This document shows, piece after piece, positions 33,112 to 34,570 of a DNA stretch of 34,570 nt. Position 1 is the first letter of the stretch, and the number at the start of each line of letters is the position of its first letter. Below the pieces are notes generated by a model that worked only from the letters and a program-made list of their open reading frames with translations, was not told the DNA's origin and did no database searches. The translations under genes were made by a program, and so were the position numbers. Origin of the DNA: an uncultured Paracoccaceae bacterium (GTDB lineage: Bacteria > Pseudomonadota > Alphaproteobacteria > Rhodobacterales > Rhodobacteraceae); NCBI GenBank assembly GCA_937864535.1, contig CALMJS010000027.1:1-34570 (forward strand). Reading direction: 5' to 3'.

Positions 33112-33157
33112 CAGAACTCCCACCACGCGGAATGCGTCAGTCAGAGACGGGGCTTTT
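33112..33157 (-). repeat. 46-nt island-edge repeat, right copy
   Basis: Minus-strand sequence AAAAGCCCCGTC-TCT-GACTGACGCATTCCG-CG-TGGTGGGAGTTCTG in three blocks, differing from the left copy (23340-23385) at 5 positions. It starts 20 nt after the acnA stop and precedes the acnA terminator, so it lies in the acnA 3' untranslated region. Confidence 0.75.
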
Positions 33158-33176
33158 CTATTTCTATGCCAAGACC

Positions 33177-34570
33177 TTAGGACTTGGCGAGGTTGCGCAG
33201 CACGTAGTGCAGAACGCCGCCGTTTTCGATGTATTCGATTTCCGGAGCGGTATCGATCCGGCACTTGATGTCGATGACCTTGGTCGAACCGTCGGCAAAG
33301 GTGATCTCTGCCTGCAGGACTTCCAGCGGCTTGACGCTGTCCAGACCCTTGATGGTGACGGTTTCGTCGCCCGTCAGGCCCAGCGATTTGCGGTTGTCGC
33401 CGTTGGTGAATTCGAACGGAACAACGCCCATGCCAACGAGGTTCGAACGGTGGATACGTTCAAAGGACTCTGCGATCACAGCTTTGACGCCGAGCAGGGC
33501 GGTGCCTTTGGCGGCCCAGTCACGCGACGAACCCGCGCCGTATTCGATCCCTGCAAAGATCACCAGCGGCGTGCCGTTGTCCTGATAGTCCATCGAGGCA
33601 TCGTAGATCGAGGTCTGCTCGCCGTTCGGGCCCTTGGTGTAACCGCCCTCAACGCCGTCCAGCATCTCGTTCTTGATGCGGATGTTGGCAAAGGTGCCGC
33701 GCATCATGACTTCGTGGTTGCCACGGCGCGAACCGTAGCTGTTAAAGTCCTTCACGGCCACCTGACGTTCCGACAGGAACTTGCCTGCCGGGGTGGTCGC
33801 CTTGAACGAGCCAGCCGGACTGATGTGGTCGGTGGTGATCATATCGCCGAGGATCGCCAGAACCTTGGCGCCTTCGACGTTCTTGATCGTGCCCTTTTCC
33901 GGGGACATGCCCTGGAAATACGGCGGGTTAGCGATATAGGTCGAGGACGCCGGCCAGTCGTAGGTTTCGCCTTCGGTGGTTTCAACGGCCTGCCACTTGG
34001 CATCGCCCTTGAACACGTCGGCGTACTTCTTGAGGAAGGCCTCGCGGGTCACGGTCTTTTCAACCAGTTCCGCGATTTCCGCGTCGGTCGGCCAGATGTC
34101 CTTGAGATAGACGTCCTTGCCATCGGCGGATTGGCCGATCGGGTCCTTGGTCAGGTCGATGTTCATATCACCAGCGATCGCATAGGCGACAACCAGCGGC
34201 GGCGACGCCAGGAAGTTGGCGCGAACGTCCGGCGAAATCCGGCCTTCAAAGTTGCGGTTGCCCGACAGAACGGCAGCCGCGACCAGATCGTTTTCGTTGA
34301 TCGCCTTGGAGATTTCCGGGGTGCCGAGCGGACCGGAGTTCCCGATACAGGTCGTGCAGCCGAAGCCAACGATGTTAAAGCCCAGAGCGTCCAGATCGTC
34401 CTGCAGGTTTGCGGCCTTCAGGTACTCTTCTACCACCTGCGAGCCCGGTGCCAGCGAGGTTTTCACCCACGGCTTGGACTGGAGACCCAATGCGCGCGCC
34501 TTGCGGGCCACGAGGCCAGCGCCGATCAGCACATAGGGGTTCGAGGTGTTGGTGCAGGAGGTGATCGAGG
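33177..34570 (-). CDS. acnA: Aconitate hydratase AcnA, C-terminal half (5' truncated by window)
   Basis: 463 C-terminal residues are visible; the frame stays open to base 34570, so the start lies outside the window. Interconverts citrate and isocitrate in the TCA cycle with a [4Fe-4S] cluster. The cluster ligands are present: Cys in SITSCTNTSNPY (34539-34568 region) and the pair in GFGCTTCIGNSGPL. Also visible are the swivel-domain features DMITTDHISPAG, NSYGSRRGNHEVMMRGTF and YGAGSSRDWAAKG, of the AcnA/IRP type. The C-terminus IEYIENGGVLHYVLRNLAKS is normal, so the neighbouring island did not disrupt the coding sequence. Confidence 0.97.
   Translation of the reverse strand, partial: SITSCTNTSNPYVLIGAGLVARKARALGLQSKPWVKTSLAPGSQVVEEYLKAANLQDDLDALGFNIVGFGCTTCIGNSGPLGTPEISKAINENDLVAAAVLSGNRNFEGRISPDVRANFLASPPLVVAYAIAGDMNIDLTKDPIGQSADGKDVYLKDIWPTDAEIAELVEKTVTREAFLKKYADVFKGDAKWQAVETTEGETYDWPASSTYIANPPYFQGMSPEKGTIKNVEGAKVLAILGDMITTDHISPAGSFKATTPAGKFLSERQVAVKDFNSYGSRRGNHEVMMRGTFANIRIKNEMLDGVEGGYTKGPNGEQTSIYDASMDYQDNGTPLVIFAGIEYGAGSSRDWAAKGTALLGVKAVIAESFERIHRSNLVGMGVVPFEFTNGDNRKSLGLTGDETVTIKGLDSVKPLEVLQAEITFADGSTKVIDIKCRIDTAPEIEYIENGGVLHYVLRNLAKS

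Larger units (their letters stand above)
23340..33157. mobile_element. Accessory island: transposase-like gene plus type I restriction-modification operon
   Basis: The block sits between a conserved sec-ccm region and acnA. It is bounded on both sides by a 46-nt sequence in inverted orientation (23340-23385 and 33112-33157; 41 of 46 identical) and contains only a DDE-transposase-like gene and hsdMSR. The hsdS and terminal parts are visibly richer in A and T than the neighbouring core genes. No target-site duplication is apparent outside the repeats. Calling the repeats true transposon ends is inference; the gene content and position are observed. Confidence 0.5.

Noticed and set aside
23325-33172. 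Target-site duplication outside the 46-nt repeats
   Set aside because: Flanks GGAAAAC (left) and CTATTTCTATG (right) show no convincing direct repeat, so transposition with these ends remains unproved.
32975-33268. Small plus-strand and minus-strand frames across the right repeat and acnA end
   Set aside because: They run through a terminator hairpin and the conserved acnA C-terminus; similarity between peptides at both island edges simply reflects the 46-nt DNA repeat.
1-34570. tRNA, rRNA genes or CRISPR arrays
   Set aside because: No cloverleaf-like or rRNA segments and no regularly spaced short repeats were seen on either strand.

Overview
The window looks like chromosomal DNA of an alphaproteobacterium of the Rhodobacteraceae (Roseobacter/Rhodobacter group). 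This rests on four things: the yajC-secD-secF / 117-residue Mth938-like protein / ccmABCDG arrangement, two surface proteins with VPLPA-CTERM tails, an alphaproteobacterial LexA box (GTTC-N7-GTTC) in front of an imuA-imuB-dnaE2 cassette, and a dispersed GGTATTT..GGAAAGATGA intergenic element typical of this family. Genus and species cannot be assigned from the sequence alone.

Layout. 1-5392: urea ABC transporter urtA (5' cut by the window)-urtB-urtC-urtD-urtE, all on +, with a hairpin between urtA and urtB. 5454-6272: kdsA (+). 6276-11960: SOS mutasome operon imuA-imuB-dnaE2 on -, transcribed away from a LexA box at 11978-11992. 12085-13413: exported di-heme cytochrome c peroxidase/MauG-like protein (+). 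13522-14313: NIDO-like VPLPA-CTERM protein (-). 14717-17653: yajC-secD-secF (+), followed by an Mth938-like protein and the cytochrome c maturation genes ccmA-B-C-D-G (to 20845). 20846-21304: unknown protein (-). 21526-22554: Hint-domain protein (+); the gap between these two genes carries six GANTC sites in 101 bp and a perfect DnaA box. 22567-23211: second VPLPA-CTERM protein (-).

23340-33157 is an accessory block inserted between this housekeeping region and acnA. It holds an 819-residue DDE-transposase-like protein with zinc-ribbon cysteines and a complete type I restriction-modification operon hsdM-hsdS-hsdR whose genes overlap by 4 nt. A 46-nt sequence is present at both outer edges in inverted orientation (41/46 identical). 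This is either a long terminal inverted repeat of a transposon carrying a restriction system, or two copies of a dispersed element that sits in front of strong terminators. This block is the best candidate for something new in the window. 33177-34570 is the C-terminal half of aconitase (acnA, -), cut by the window end just after its first Fe-S ligand motif.

Functionally the window combines nitrogen scavenging (urea uptake), envelope biogenesis (Kdo synthesis, Sec translocation, cytochrome c maturation, sorted surface proteins), mutagenic DNA-damage tolerance and restriction-based defence.
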